The notes beneath the pieces are model-generated. The model ran no database searches, was not told the origin of the DNA, and saw nothing but the letters and a program-made list of their open reading frames with translations. Both the position numbers and the translations under genes were made by a program. 64,000 bases of DNA from Panagrolaimus kolymaensis. Taxonomy: Eukaryota > Nematoda > Chromadorea > Rhabditida > Panagrolaimidae. Positions 1 to 12,249 of this stretch are shown here, piece after piece. The stretch's first letter is position 1; each line of letters opens with the position of its first letter. The stretch is from contig JAJQJQ010000006.1 of assembly GCA_028622995.1 (NCBI GenBank), positions 310,001 to 374,000 on the forward strand, written 5' to 3'.

Positions 1-512
1 TTACTTATTTTATTTTAATGTATTCACTTCCCTTCAATTTTTTCCCATTTCTTTTTTTTGGAGTTATTAATTTTTTTAGTTTTTTTAACTTCCTTATTTT
101 TATATTTCCGGCCAAAATATTTTTTATTATTATTCGAGTTTTATTTTTTTGAGATGCGTGTCAATAATTTTTCTCCCTTATAATAGTTCATAATTCCATG
201 TTTTTTTTCTAGCCCATTGAGAAGCTGAATCTTTGGAAGTAGAAGAATAATCAAACTTGTGTGCCACTAAAATAAAATAAAATAAATAAATATTTATTGT
301 TTATTTATTTATTTTTTGGATTATTATTATTATTTCTTTAATTATTTAAACAAAAAATTACTTTACTCTGAGAAGAAGCATTTTCATATATTTTATTATT
401 TGGCCCTTTATTGCGAATGGTTTCGTTGTAAAAAAAATATTTATTGAAGAAAAAAAATTTAAATAAAATACTTAAATTTAAATTTAAATCAAAAATTAAG
501 TTAAAATAAATT
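1..512. other. AT-rich upstream region of the FBXO11 gene
   Basis: No supported coding exon is seen. The stretch holds simple A/T runs and (AAAT)n-type repeats near 270-320. A splice-acceptor-like TTTTTTCTAG near 203-212 precedes about 60 bases of higher complexity; this could be a 5' UTR exon of the downstream gene or the tail of a gene outside the window. Nothing further can be supported. Confidence 0.4.
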
Positions 513-3500
513 ATGAATGATGAAGATGGAGGAGGATATCAAGCTGCTACACCAGCTACAGCGGCTACAGCAGCAACGACAACCGAACAACGTCGATATG
601 CTCTACGTCGACGAAGGTCATATCCTAAAGACGATGATGATGGATCATGTAAATCCACGATGGCTGCAACCGCGGATGAAGCTTTATTTGAACCATCAAC
701 AAAAACATTTAAACCTGATTCGCCCGGGGAAGCAAGAAATATAGGACCATCAGGGGAAAATCAACTTGAAGCAATCGCATCAATAAAAGCAGACGACGAT
801 GAAAATGATTTGAAAGAGGAAGAAGAAAAAAATCATTTTGAATTACTTTCTGAAGAAATAATACTTGAAATTTTTTCTAAAATGTTTGAAAAAGATTTAT
901 TTACCCTTTCATTGGTTTCTCGACGATTTAATAGATTATCAAATGACACAAAATTATGGAAAAAATTATATGAAGAAACTTTTGAATATGCTATTCCCTT
1001 GCAGCGTTTACAATATGGAAGATTTGATTTTCGTCCACCTCAACGTTGGAGATCCTATTTAAATCCATGGTGTGAATCCTTCAAACAATTGGTAAGTTTT
1101 ATATTACTGTCACTTATTGTCTTGTCTAGCAAAACTGTTAGAAAAAAAGTTTTCTTTTTCTTTTCATTTTTTTGTTTGGGAAAAATCTTTTTTGTTTGTT
1201 TCTGAAATTTTCATCAAATTTGAACTTTGAAAAAAGGAAAGAAAAAAGTGTTTTTCAACCTATTTTTTTTCATTTCATTTCTCAAAATTCTTTTTTCTTC
1301 TTTGTTTGGATTATAAATTTGTGTCTTTTTTTAAGAAATATATATCCATATTTTTTTTGTGTCTATGTGGGTGCCTTTTTCTTAAGAAATGAAGGAGAAA
1401 AGAAAATGAGAACACAAAATAACAAAATTGGGTTTTTTTCGTTTTTGTTATTTATTTCATTACTTTTTTTTGGCGCTAAATTTTTTTTGTTACTACTGTA
1501 ATTTTTTTTGAAGGCTTTTATGAATGGGATTTAATTTTCGCAATCTTTTTTTAAACTGCCAAAATAATTAAAAAGGTGATTTAGGTTTTAGCAAAACCAT
1601 TTATAAATGTAAATTTAACTGAAACACATATAAATACATATTTTAGCAACATTCTTTTTTATTTTTTTGGGAAGCTTTTTATGATAAGCTTAATTCATTT
1701 TTTTGTTTTAAACTGAGGACCGGAATCGCTAGAAAAAAAAATAACGTATTTTTTTAAATAAAAAAATAATTAAAAAAGTCATCCTTACGAAATTACTTTT
1801 TGAATATTTGCATTTTGAAAGAATTTTTTTTAAAACTGTAAGTTGAAGAAAATACGTAAAACTTGGGGTAGACTTTTTTTTATATCCAAAATGCTTTTTG
1901 TTGTTTTGTTCACTTAAACTGAATACTTTTAAGACGTGTACATCCAAAGATTTGTTTTTATTTAATCAAAACTGCTTCCCGTTTTCAAGTTTTAAGAATA
2001 GGTTATTTACATAAAAACTGTAGGGAAATTGGAAGATTGATAATTCTAACTAAGAATTTAAAAAAAAATTAATTACATTTTATTTAAACTGTCAACATAT
2101 GTGAGCTTTTGTTGAGAAAAAAAAACTGTATTTGACCTTGTTTAAACTGTGAAAGTCGTTGAGCCTAGGCTGAAAAAAAAAACTGAATTTCTAGCAAATT
2201 GTTCAATATTTAAATTAAGACACTGAAAAAAATTTTCAATTTTTCTTAGCTAAAATAAAAAATGCCATAGTGAAGTTTTAATTTAAAACAAAAACTGTGC
2301 CACCAAAAAATGGTGCAAAATTCTTGAGTAATTTTTTCTAAACTGATGCCTGTTAATAGCTACGGAAAATAGCTTCCTTTTTTTTAACAAGCTAAAATAA
2401 AAAACAATTAATTAATTTAAACTGCCTGCAACTGTATTCGGAGGACATTATTAATAAACATTCCACTTTGTTTGACCTTTAATTTTTTTTTAATACAAAT
2501 CTGATTTAAAAACTGTAGAAACCTTCTAAGCGATTATCTTGGAAATTTTGCTGAAAATCATTATTAATATTCTTTTCTTCTTTTTTTTTTATTAAACTGA
2601 TCAAAGAAAATTTATTTTGAAAATTAAAATTTTTATGGTTCACAATTAAAAATAAATAAAAATCAAAAAAACTGAGACATTGAATAGAAGGCCGTTTTAT
2701 CCCTCTCATTCCATTCTCAAAAATAGATTTAACTTAAAGGGAGTGTCCCAAACGATGAGAAAACCCTTACAGCGGGTGTTCCTAGCCCGAAAGTTTTTCT
2801 TCACTGTCTCAAAGTCTTACAAAGTTTTTTCAAAAGCTTACGAAATTTTCTCAAAATGCTACAAAAAGCTACAAAAATTCGTAGCACTTTGTAAGCTTTT
2901 GAGACAATGAAACTTTCGGGCTAGGAACACCCGTCGTAGTAAAATTATTCTCATCGTTTGGGACACTCCCTTTAAAAACTGAGTAACTAATCAATTTTTT
3001 TATTCTTTAGCGCCGTGGAATTCACGTTCGTCCTGGCCTTGGAGCAATATATCAAACTCGAGGAATCGACCAAGTTGAAACCATCGAAGCTGCTTTAACA
3101 CTTGCTAATGCTCGACCATGTGATCGTTTGATTTTTGTCCATCCAGGGCACTACCATGTCACTTCGCTCAACATTGGTCCAGGAGTGGAAATAATTGGAG
3201 CTTCAGTGGATCCAAACATTGTAAATTCGGTGATTATTGAATCTCGAAATGATTCCACCATAATTTTTGGTGAAGGCTCAATTGATTCATATATTGGTTA
3301 TGTAACAATTAAATTTAATCCAGAAAAAAATTCCAATCAAAATCATGCAAATAATTATTCCATGCTTATTCAAGATGAAGCCGCGCCCATTATTGATCGA
3401 TGTGTAATTCATTCATCATCGATGGTTGGAGCAGCGGTGTGCGTAAAAAAAGCTATGACTAATCCCAAAATTAAACACTGTTTAATTGCGGATTGTGAAA

Positions 3501-6500
3501 ATGTTGGAATTTTTATTACTGATAATGCAAGCGGACATTATGAAGATTGTGAAATAGCAAGAAATAATTTAGCTGGAGTTTGGGTTAAAAATCAAGCTAA
3601 TCCCTTCTTTCGTAGATGCCACATTCATCATGGAAGGGATGTGGGAATATTTACTTTTGAATATGGTTTAGGTATGTAATTTTCTTTTATTAGGGAAAAA
3701 ATATTCTTAAAACTGTTCTCCAAGGTGATCCCAGGAACTAAACACACCATAAAAATTTACACTTTCGTTAATTTCTAACTTTTTATCTGTTTTTTTTATA
3801 ATTTGGGAAGGAATATTTTTAAAACTGAATTCTACCTTCCAACTAGGATTTTCCTTTTAACTTTCCCCCTTTAAAATAAGTAATCAACTAAATTTTTAAT
3901 TTTTAACTGTGTTGTGTTGTTTAAGATTAATTAAAAAATATAAAAACTGACTTACAAAAAAGCTTTATCCCTTTTTCGATTATTTTTCATTATAATTTTG
4001 GAATAAACTATTTTTTAAAAACTGCATTGAACAATGACTGGTTTTTTATTTTTAATTTATTTTTTAAAAATTATACATCAATAATATCAGACAAAAAAAA
4101 ACTGTTGAGGTGCTTGGTCGGCCATTAGCTTATTTATTTGAGATTTTTTATTCTAAATCTTAATAACTTTTAAAAACTGTGTACAGGATTAAGAGCTTAA
4201 AGCTCTTACTATTGAATAATGAGAATTTAATAATTTTAACTGTTCATTTATGAAAAAAATGCCTGAGTTTTTAAGGCTTTAGAAAAAACTGTGAACATAT
4301 TCGAAAGATTTAAATTTAAATTTAAAAAAAACCAAAACCATTTTACAATACTTTTTGCAACCTTTGGCTCAAACAAACTATAATTTTTGATTATTATTTT
4401 TTAAATGAATAGCAGTGTCATTCGTTTAATGTCATAGGGAAAAAATCAATAAAAAAATATATAAAATTTTAAAACTGGAAGTTGTTCATTAATTTCTAAC
4501 GCCTTTTAAAAATATATTTCCAATTCGTTGAGAAAAAAACTAAATTTAAATAAAAAAACAAAATTTAGTTAATAAATTAATAATTTTTATAAATGTTTTT
4601 TTCTTCTTTTGTTAAATTATTTTATTTACAGGTTATTTTGAAAAATGTAATATTCATGGAAATCGAATAAGTGGAATTGAAGTTAAAAATCATGCCAATC
4701 CCGTCGTGTTTCGATGCGACGTCCATCATGGCCAAACGGGTGGAATATATGTCCATGAAAAAGGCAGGGGCCAATTCACCGAAAATCGAATATATAATAA
4801 TGCATTTGCGGGCATTTGGATAACCTCCCATTCAGAACCCACAATTCGAAAGAATGAAATTTTCACCGGGCAACAAGGTGGAGTATATATTTTTGGTGAA
4901 GGTCGAGGAGTGATTGAACAAAATAATATTTATGGAAATGCATTAGCTGGAATTCAAATTCGAACAGGCTCGGATCCCATTGTGAGATTAAATAAAATTC
5001 ATGATGGCTTACATGGTGGAATTTATGTGGTAAGTAAACTGAGGAACAAAAAAGGAGAACTTTGAGTGAGGATCTTTTTTTTTAAATCATAACTGTATTA
5101 ACTTGATAGCTGTTTGCAAAACAAAAAGCTTCATCGATTGCTAAGAATAATACTCTTTATAATTTTAAACTGTCTTAAAAAAAATGGAAGGGGCGAAGGA
5201 AAAACAATAATTGCAAAAATGAAAATTTGAATAATTTTAGTAAAAATTTAAAACTGATGATCATTAATTCTATTTTTTTTAATCCTTTAAAATAATTAAA
5301 CTGTCAGAGTTGTGATTATCACAAACGCCATAATAAATTTACGGAGTAGTTATAAAAAGATAAATAAAAACTGAATAATTAAGTGTGATGCGGTAGGGAT
5401 GTTCTTGCTTAATTGTCGTCAATGTCCAATACAGAGACCAAAGAGAAAGTTTATTTTTATTTCTTTTTTTGATTCAAAAAAAATGCAATTCTTTGCTAGC
5501 ATTTTTTATTTTAACTGAATTTCTCTTTCCCCAAACAATACTACAAAAAATATATATGGGTTTCAAAACTGACTTTTATTAATTTTAACCATTTTCTTCT
5601 TGTTTTTGAGGCTGTAAAAATTAATAATACGAAAAAGATTTTTTATTATGTATAAAACTGACATTTATTTATCAATTAAAAATTTCCATAAAACTGAGCT
5701 GGTTTTTTGATTGAGGAGATAAGATAATTTTCTTAAAAGATTTTAATAAGTACAAAAATAGTTTTATTATTTCCGCAACATATTTTTTTTATAAGATTTT
5801 TCATACCTAATGTTTCTTCAAAACTGAGTTAATTTTTGGAAAAATTTTCTTTATTAAACTTTCATTCGATTAACGGTTTAACTTTTAAAATTTCTTTTTC
5901 TTTTTTTTTAACTAAGCAAAACTTTTTTAAAACTGAATCATGGTAAAATTATTATAAAAATTTTGTTAACTGTGTATTTTTTTGGTACTTTGGAATTTAA
6001 AAAAAACTGCATATCGAATTAAAAGTTCTTGGAGGAATTTTTTAAAATGATAAAATCAAAATATTAAATCCCATTTAAAATTTTCAGCACGAAAAAGGCA
6101 AAGGTTTAATTGAAGAAAATGAAGTATATGGAAATTCATTAGCAGGAATTTGGGTGACAACTGGTTCATCGCCAATTTTACGTAAAAATCGTATCCATTC
6201 TGGAAAACAAGTGGGGGTGTATTTTTATGATAATGGCCATGGACTTCTTGAAGAAAATGATATTTTCAATCATCTTTATTCGGGAGTACAAATTCGAACA
6301 GGATCAAATCCCAAAATCACGAGAAATAAAATTTGGGGCGGCCAAAATGGCGGAGTTTTAGTTTACAACAATGGCGCCGGGGTTTTGGAGGATAATGAAA
6401 TATTCGATAATGCTATGGCAGGAGTATGGATTAAAACTGATTCTCATCCAGTGCTTAGGAGAAATAAAATTTATGATGGTCGCGATGGGGGAGTTTGTAT

Positions 6501-8399
6501 TTTCACTAAAGGTCGAGGCCTCCTTGAAGACAATGATATTTATCGAAATGCCCAAGCTGGAGTCCTCATTTCCACAGAATCTCATCCAACTTTGCGAAGA
6601 AATCGAATATTTGAAGGTCGTGCAGCTGGAATAGAAATAACCAATGGTGCCACAGCAACATTGGAAGGAAATTTCTTATTTAATAATAAATTTGGTGGTT
6701 TATGTTTGGCAACCGATGTTCGTCCTGCTTTAAGGGATAATCGAATATTTGATAATCAAAATGCTGTGGAGCGAGCAGTGACAAGAGGATATTGTTTATT
6801 CAAAATTAGCTCGTGTACTTCTTTCCCCATGCATGATTTTTATCGGTAAGCTTAAAAATTATATTATATTTTTTTGAAGTAATTTTTTAAAACTGTAACA
6901 TCTGGCACAAGTGTTCGAAAAAAATATAAACTTTTAAAGAAATTTTTTAAATAAAATTTTAAATGTTTTTTTTTTAAAACTTTTTTTGTCAAATATAAAA
7001 CTGGCAGCATCATTGGCGGAATTGTTACTCTTTTAACTGGAGGAGTTTCTCTTTTTTTAATTTAAAACTGTTTTTTTTTTTGTGGATAATCTTTAACTGC
7101 GAACAGATGTTTTCTAGCATAGGCAAAACTAAAACCATAAAATTTATCTAGAAAATTTGAGTTTTTTTTCTCGCAAAATCTAAGAAATTTAAACTGTTTT
7201 TATTTGATAACATTCGCCGCTTTATTTTAGCATTAAAAAACTGTTACAGGTATAATCATCGGCAAAGTTTTGGTGCAATATTTTTTAAATAGTATTTGTA
7301 ACTGGGATTTTAAACTTTTTGATTTCTTCAAAAATCAGGAATAAAAAAGTTTATTAATACGTGAATATAAAACTGAGTTTGCCTTTAACGTGGTTTTTTT
7401 ACTATTGCTTTTTAATTTTTTTTTTATTTATTAAAAACTGTAAACCGAGATAAGTTTGAAAATACTTTAAAGGACCCTGTTCATTTGATCTTTTTTTCAA
7501 ACTCGCGTTTGATTATTCCCTCATGCCGCAATATTGCAAAGCCCGTAAAGTACCGTAATGTACAGTAATTTTACGGTCAAATTACTGTACTTTACGGGCT
7601 TTGCAATATTGCGGCATGAGGGAATAATCAAACGCGAGTTTGAAAAAAAGATCAAATGAACAGGGTCCTTTAAACTACTTTTTTATGGTTTTTTAAAAAG
7701 TTTTTTAACTGTCATAAGCAATGTTTGCTTCAATAATAGAATATTAAAATTTAAAAAATAAATAAACAAAACTGATCTTCAATTAATTACAATTTGTTTG
7801 TTTCAGATGCATAACTTGCAATACCACCGATAGAAATGCCATTTGTATTAATTGCATCCGAGTATGTCATAAAGGCCATCAAGTGGAATTTGTTCGACAC
7901 GATCGGTAAGTTTTATTATATACAAATTTAAATAAAAATTAAAAACTGCGGTTTCAATTTCTTTAAATTAACTGCACACTATTTTTTCCTGGTAAAAACT
8001 AAAAAATAATTAAATTTTTGCAATTTTTAATTCAAGCTTTTTTTATTTTTTATTTAACTGATTTTTGAATTAATTTCAATTCGATCACATTTATTATTAA
8101 ATGAATAAAAAAAATAATTTTTATAAAACTCATGAAGTTCACTTAGCTTTGTGAAATTATTTTTCGTAAAACTGTATGTAAAAATAACCAAGAAATTATT
8201 TTTAAAAAGAATAAAACTGTCGCGAACTTACATAATTGAATAAATAAATAAAATTCCATATTTTAGATTCTTCTGTGATTGTGGAGCTGGAACTCTAGAA
8301 AAAATGCAATGTCGATTGCAAACGGAAATACGCGACAATGATACAGTTTATGATTCTGCAACACCAACTGAAACTGAAACATCAGCGGTTAATAATTAA
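513..8399 (+). CDS. dre-1: FBXO11 / DRE-1 F-box protein (SCF ubiquitin ligase substrate receptor)
   Basis: Six exons: 513-1091, 3011-3671, 4632-5029, 6088-6845, 7807-7905, 8267-8399, all with GT/AG junctions and consistent phase, giving 875 residues (human FBXO11 is about 930). The N-terminus is low-complexity and acidic. An F-box lies near residues 110-157 ([16 protein letters not shown]). About 25 right-handed beta-helix (PbH1/CASH) repeats follow at roughly 230-780, with recurring N-x-I-x-x-N/G-x-x-x-A-G-I/V patterns. A UBR-type zinc finger closes the protein at about 799-842 ([18 protein letters not shown], then FFCDCGAG). This domain order is diagnostic of FBXO11. Known role: SCF substrate receptor; C. 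elegans DRE-1 times larval development through BLMP-1 turnover. The introns are packed with the AAACTG array and TTAA MITEs described separately. Family assignment is very secure; the start ATG is the first in-frame one of a long exon. Confidence 0.96.
2734..2975. mobile_element. TTAA-ended palindromic MITE (family 1, copy a) in FBXO11 intron 1
   Basis: About 242 bp. It opens TTAAAGGGAGTGTCCC and closes with the reverse complement GGGACACTCCCTTTAA. Outer arms of about 28 bp match almost perfectly, and an inner inverted block around GTGTTCCTAGCCCGAAA is also mirrored. The centre has A/T-rich internal repeats of CTTACAAAG/GCTACAAAA type. There is no transposase ORF. TTAA at both ends suggests a TTAA target duplication, as in piggyBac-type elements (inference). 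Confidence 0.8.
7467..7673. mobile_element. TTAA-ended near-perfect palindrome (MITE) in FBXO11 intron 4
   Basis: About 207 bp with arms of roughly 90-100 bp that are almost exact reverse complements. It opens TTTAAAGGACCCTGTTC and ends GAACAGGGTCCTTTAAA. The short centre contains further small palindromes around TTACGG. It has no coding capacity. It shares only the TTTAAAGG terminus with the other elements in this gene, so it is a different subfamily. As RNA or single-stranded DNA it would form one long hairpin. Confidence 0.85.
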
Positions 8400-9092
8400 A
8401 TGTTTATAACTTTAATCGTTTTTAAGTTCAGAAAAATTTTTTTTAATTTTTGCATTTTTCGTTATTTTTTCCAGTACCATTAAAATATTTGTGCAAAAAA
8501 AAAACTGAATGCTATATTCGGTGGCATAATTATAAATTTTTATTGTTTTATAATTTTTTCTTTAAGATTAGGCATTTTTAAACAGATTTTTTTTAATGTC
8601 TTGGTTAGCTTCGGTGGCGTTCATATTTTTATTTGTTGATGATTGGGTGAAAAGTGAATGGATAGAAAACTGAGCAATATTGTTGGTTAATTCCATCAAA
8701 GCGTCGTGAAACTTTTTTTTGAATAACTGAAATATCTTAAATACGAGGATAAAAAACTGCAAAGAATTAGAAACTTGTTTTGTTAAGCCTAAAAGCCATT
8801 TAATAAAACTGAGGAACAATCTTTTGTTGAGATCAGTATTTTCTGAATAGCCTAAAATAATTTTTAAATTTAAAACTGAGCATGGCATAGTTGTTGTTTT
8901 TTATATTTATAAAAAATCAATTATTTTTTTTAAAGCTAAACTGAGTAAATTTTTAAAGTATTTCAAAAATTGTAAAACAATAATACAGTATTATTCAAAA
9001 AAAACTTTTAAAATAACTGCGAAAACTCTTCATACGGGGTTGAAAGAATACTAAAGAAATATTAACTAAGGAGAAACTTTTTTTAAATATTA

Positions 9093-9260
9093 TTAAAGGG
9101 AGTCTCTCAGCAAGCTAGGTAAAAAAAATCCTTAGAGCGGGTGTTCCTAGCCCGAAAATGCCATTTTTACGTGCAAATTCGTTTTCGAAAAGTTTCAAAA
9201 AAATGAAACAAAGGGAGCCGCTCTAAGGATTTACCTAGCTTGCTGAGAGACTCCCTTTAA
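9093..9260. mobile_element. TTAA-ended MITE (family 1, copy b) 3' of FBXO11
   Basis: About 168 bp. Ends are TTAAAGGGAGTCTCTCAGC and its reverse complement, with arms of about 50 bp each. The inner block GCGGGTGTTCCTAGCCCGAA is the same as in the copy at 2734-2975, although the outer arms differ after TTAAAGGGAGT. The two are therefore relatives with a conserved core and diverged or swapped termini. Confidence 0.8.
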
Positions 9261-10039
9261 ACTGTTTTCTTTTATCTTCGTTTCAAATCATCCAATCATC
9301 AAATTTATTTTCTTCTTTAATTTTATTCTTAATATTTTTAAACTGTAAAAATTAATATTGTGATGAACATTCATTCTCGTTCGCTCCTCTTCCTTTCTTT
9401 CAATTTCACATTTCTCTCGAGGTATTTATTATTTTTGTTTTTTGTTTTTTTTTTAACTTAAGCTTCTCTCTTTTTTTTGTTATTGTTCTTAAAAAAACTG
9501 TGTACAATTCTGGGTTAGATTTTCTTATTTTATTTTATTTTATTTTATGTATTTCGGTGTCGGGAATTCGTTCAATCGCCGTTCAATATTTTAATATATA
9601 AATCTTAAATTTTTTTTAAAAACTGTGTCAATTGAGAGATCATTAGTAAAAAAATTTTTTTAAAATCATACAAAAAATAAACTGTTAATTGTCAAATTGA
9701 CTTTTTGATGACAAAAAATTATTTGAGCAAACAATACATAAAAAAAAAATTTCCGCTAGCATATCTTTTTTTAAACTGAATTGTCGATTTTAATCATTTT
9801 ATTCATATTTTTTCTTTTCACCTTTTAACCTCAATGTTTTATTTTTTTTTTCTTTTAATTTAACTGTTCAATCGTTTTTTACTTTGGATTTATAGTTTTT
9901 CCCTTTTAAATTTTAGGTTTTTTAATATTTAATTTTTAAATTTCGCTTTGGTGCAAAATGAAGAGTAACTTTTATTATTTTGTTTATATTTAACTGAATT
10001 GTGATGAAAAAATATTCTATGATTTATTTGTTTTGGAAA

Positions 10040-10238
10040 TTAAAGGGACATAGCTATTTCATGCCTTTTCAAAAATTTCGATACTGGGGCTGATAGGAAC
10101 AGTCGGGGCGGCGCGTGTTTGAATTACCGTGTCACTTCTGTCTTACACGGTAATTCAAACACGCGCCTTACCAAGTGTAACTTTCAGTGCCCGCAAACGA
10201 AATTTCAAAAAAGGCATGAAATAGCTATGTCCCTTTAA
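10040..10238. mobile_element. TTAA-ended palindromic MITE 3' of FBXO11
   Basis: About 199 bp. It opens TTAAAGGGACATAGC and closes GCTATGTCCCTTTAA. Terminal arms of about 40 bp carry a few mismatches, and a second internal palindrome (TTTGAATTACCGTGT and its complement) forms the centre. No ORF. It shares TTAAAGGG ends with the other elements nearby. Confidence 0.8.
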
Positions 10239-11809
10239 AAATAAAGAAAATTTTAAAAATAATTTTAAATTTTTAAAACTGTATCACTTTGATCACTTTT
10301 ATTTATTTTTAAACTGAGTATTGAAAAGAAGATGACATCCAAATCTTTAAAATATGGTATTTTTTTCTGATTTTAAGGCAAGATACATAAATAAGTAAAC
10401 TATTTTACCATCCAAATTTACCTAAAAAAATTTGAGTGGGGAATTTTTACCATTTTATGTTTCAAAATTTTCGTATTTTTTGTGGATCACAAAAAAATGC
10501 GATGAAGATTTTAATAATAATTCGTATGGTAGGAGGCATAACTGATATCCTTTTTAAATTCTTAGACAATTTAATAATAAAAATATAAAACTATTAAATT
10601 TTTTTTATAAATTCTTAATAAACTGTGTCAATAATCAGACAACTGGGATATCAACAAATTGAAGGCTAAGAAAGACATATGTTTAATATAAAAAGAGAAG
10701 AAAAAAACTGTAATGTTGTTTTGCTGGAATCATTAATAACCATATTTTATTTTAATAATAATTTTTTAACTGTGGGCATCATTAGCACTAGGTATCTTCA
10801 TTGTTTGGAAAAAACAAAACTGTAAAAAAGAAGAATAATTTCGAATGCTTTGAAGAAAAAAAATAATATTAAAAACTGTTAATAATTATATGCTTCTTTT
10901 ATAAACTGGCGAATTGTATGCTTCCATGGTTTTCAAATAGCCTAACAAAATATTGAGATAAACAAAACAAACAATACTGTAGCTTACTTTAGGAAAAATA
11001 TGTTGCAACAAACTTCCGCAAAAAAAAAAAGTGATATCACTCAAAAGTAAAAAGAAAAGAAAAAGTTCGTTTCTTGCCAGCCTTTTTTATACCATGTTTT
11101 TATGTTTTATGTATGCACATATGTTGTTTAAAAATGATTAAATAGATTTAATAATAACTTTTCTTATGTTTTTTGCAAAATTTTATTAAGCTTTGCACCA
11201 AATAGAGAGAACATTAAAAAGCAATAATTTTATTGTCGTGTATCAAACCACATTTTCATTTAAGCTTATTAGTTAAGTTGTTTAACAACTACTACAATAT
11301 AGTTTTGGAACTTTCAAGAATTATATTATCTTTATTTAGAAATCAAGGTATTTTACTTCTCGATTCAATTGTCAAAAAAATGCAAATTTTCAAAAAAAAT
11401 TTCATCAACAAAAAAAATTTCTTCGAGGCGCTCTCATAAATAAAGAACTCTCAAAACGAAAAAAATCGTGCATTGGAAAGAAAAAAAAATCCAATGTTTC
11501 ACTTTTTTTTCTTTCTTTCTTCTTCGATGATGACAATTCAAAGTCCTTCATTTTCTTCAATGTTTTCTCCCTTTTTTTGATCCATTCTTTCATTAAAAAC
11601 TTTCCATGTTATTTTTGCCCTCTAAAGCTTCTATTTTCATCATCTTATCGATTTGTCTGAAGCTTGAATAAAAGCTTTTCAACTTTTTGCTTTTTAATCG
11701 CGCGTTTCTCGGATTTTTCTTATTTGCGTTGTTTGTATTTATCCTTTATATTCTCCATCCACGTCTTCCTTACTCTAACAACTTTTACTTTTCAGGATTC
11801 ATCATCAAT

Positions 11810-12133
11810 ATGTCTTCAAATCAAAATCAAGAAAAGCAAGAAAAATCAGACAAATCTGATAAAACAGCAACATCCAAGAAAATGAGCTTCTCATTGAACA
11901 ATCCAAATGATCCAAAACCATCATCAACTACAAACAACAAGAATAATGCAGCCTTGGATGATGACGATGACTTTGAAGAATTCCCAACTGATGCTGGTCA
12001 TATTGATGCTGTTGATGAAGATGAAAAAGATACCATATGGGAAGATAATTGGGAAGATGAAACCGTTGGTGAAGACTTCAGCACAGAATTGCGTGCAGAA
12101 CTTGAAAAAATGGGTCACAAGAATATGATCTAA
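11810..12133 (+). CDS. dss-1: DSS1/SEM1 26S proteasome subunit
   Basis: Single coding exon, 107 residues. The N-terminal half is a Ser/Lys/Asn/Thr-rich tail. The C-terminal half (about residues 50-104) is the DSS1_SEM1 domain, with two acidic-aromatic clusters ([14 protein letters not shown] and [17 protein letters not shown]) and the closing amphipathic segment [15 protein letters not shown]. Known role: an intrinsically disordered subunit of the 19S regulatory particle lid and a partner of BRCA2 and other complexes; nuclear and cytosolic. The start is the first ATG after a TTTTCAG at about 11790-11796, which could be a trans-splice acceptor or the end of a 5' UTR intron; the frame is open further upstream. 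The protein is longer than the human one (70 residues) because of the N-terminal tail. A poly(A) signal AATAAA lies at 12234-12239. Confidence 0.95.
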   Translation: MSSNQNQEKQEKSDKSDKTATSKKMSFSLNNPNDPKPSSTTNNKNNAALDDDDDFEEFPTDAGHIDAVDEDEKDTIWEDNWEDETVGEDFSTELRAELEKMGHKNMI

Positions 12134-12249
12134 TATCAACTCATTCGTCTCCTGGTGATGATCTAATTTATATGATTATATGTTTTCTTCCTTATATCAT
12201 CAATGTTTTTTCCTTTCTCTCTGTATGTTATAAAATAAATATTTTGTAT

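Larger units (their letters stand above)
1546..10950 (+). repeat. AAAACTG-motif array A (introns and 3' flank of FBXO11)
   Basis: The heptamer AAAACTG, with variants TTAACTG and AAACTG, recurs through every FBXO11 intron and the 3' flank up to about 10.95 kb, always in this orientation on the plus strand. Examples start near 1544, 1705, 1833, 1912, 1965, 2015, 2083, 2121, 2143, 2289, 2337, 2415 and 2508. Intervals vary from about 20 to 110 bases and many are 45-80. The bases just 3' of each motif are usually 15-25 nt of unique, GC-richer sequence, followed by A/T runs up to the next motif. Exons are almost free of it (one chance hit near 6435 in a Lys-Thr-Asp codon run). The units are not copies of each other, so this is not a satellite. 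Interpretation is given in the findings. Confidence 0.85.
8400..11809. other. Intergenic region between FBXO11 and DSS1
   Basis: From 8400 to about 10950 this is the continuation of array A with two embedded MITEs. From 10.95 to 11.8 kb it is ordinary AT-rich sequence with pyrimidine-rich tracts near 11.5 kb and a TTTTCAG just upstream of the DSS1 start. The open frames here are low-complexity and I do not support them as genes. Confidence 0.6.

Noticed and set aside
8568..8888. A 106-codon minus-strand open frame 3' of FBXO11
   Set aside because: It runs across several AAACTG units of array A and has no family features; chance opening in AT-rich DNA.
9421..9550. Short TTTTA repeats as a possible minisatellite
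   Set aside because: Simple A/T slippage of a few units, with no larger structure.
1546..10950. Array A as a satellite or simple tandem repeat
   Set aside because: Adjacent units share only the 6-7 base motif and layout; the unique blocks differ from each other and spacing is not constant.
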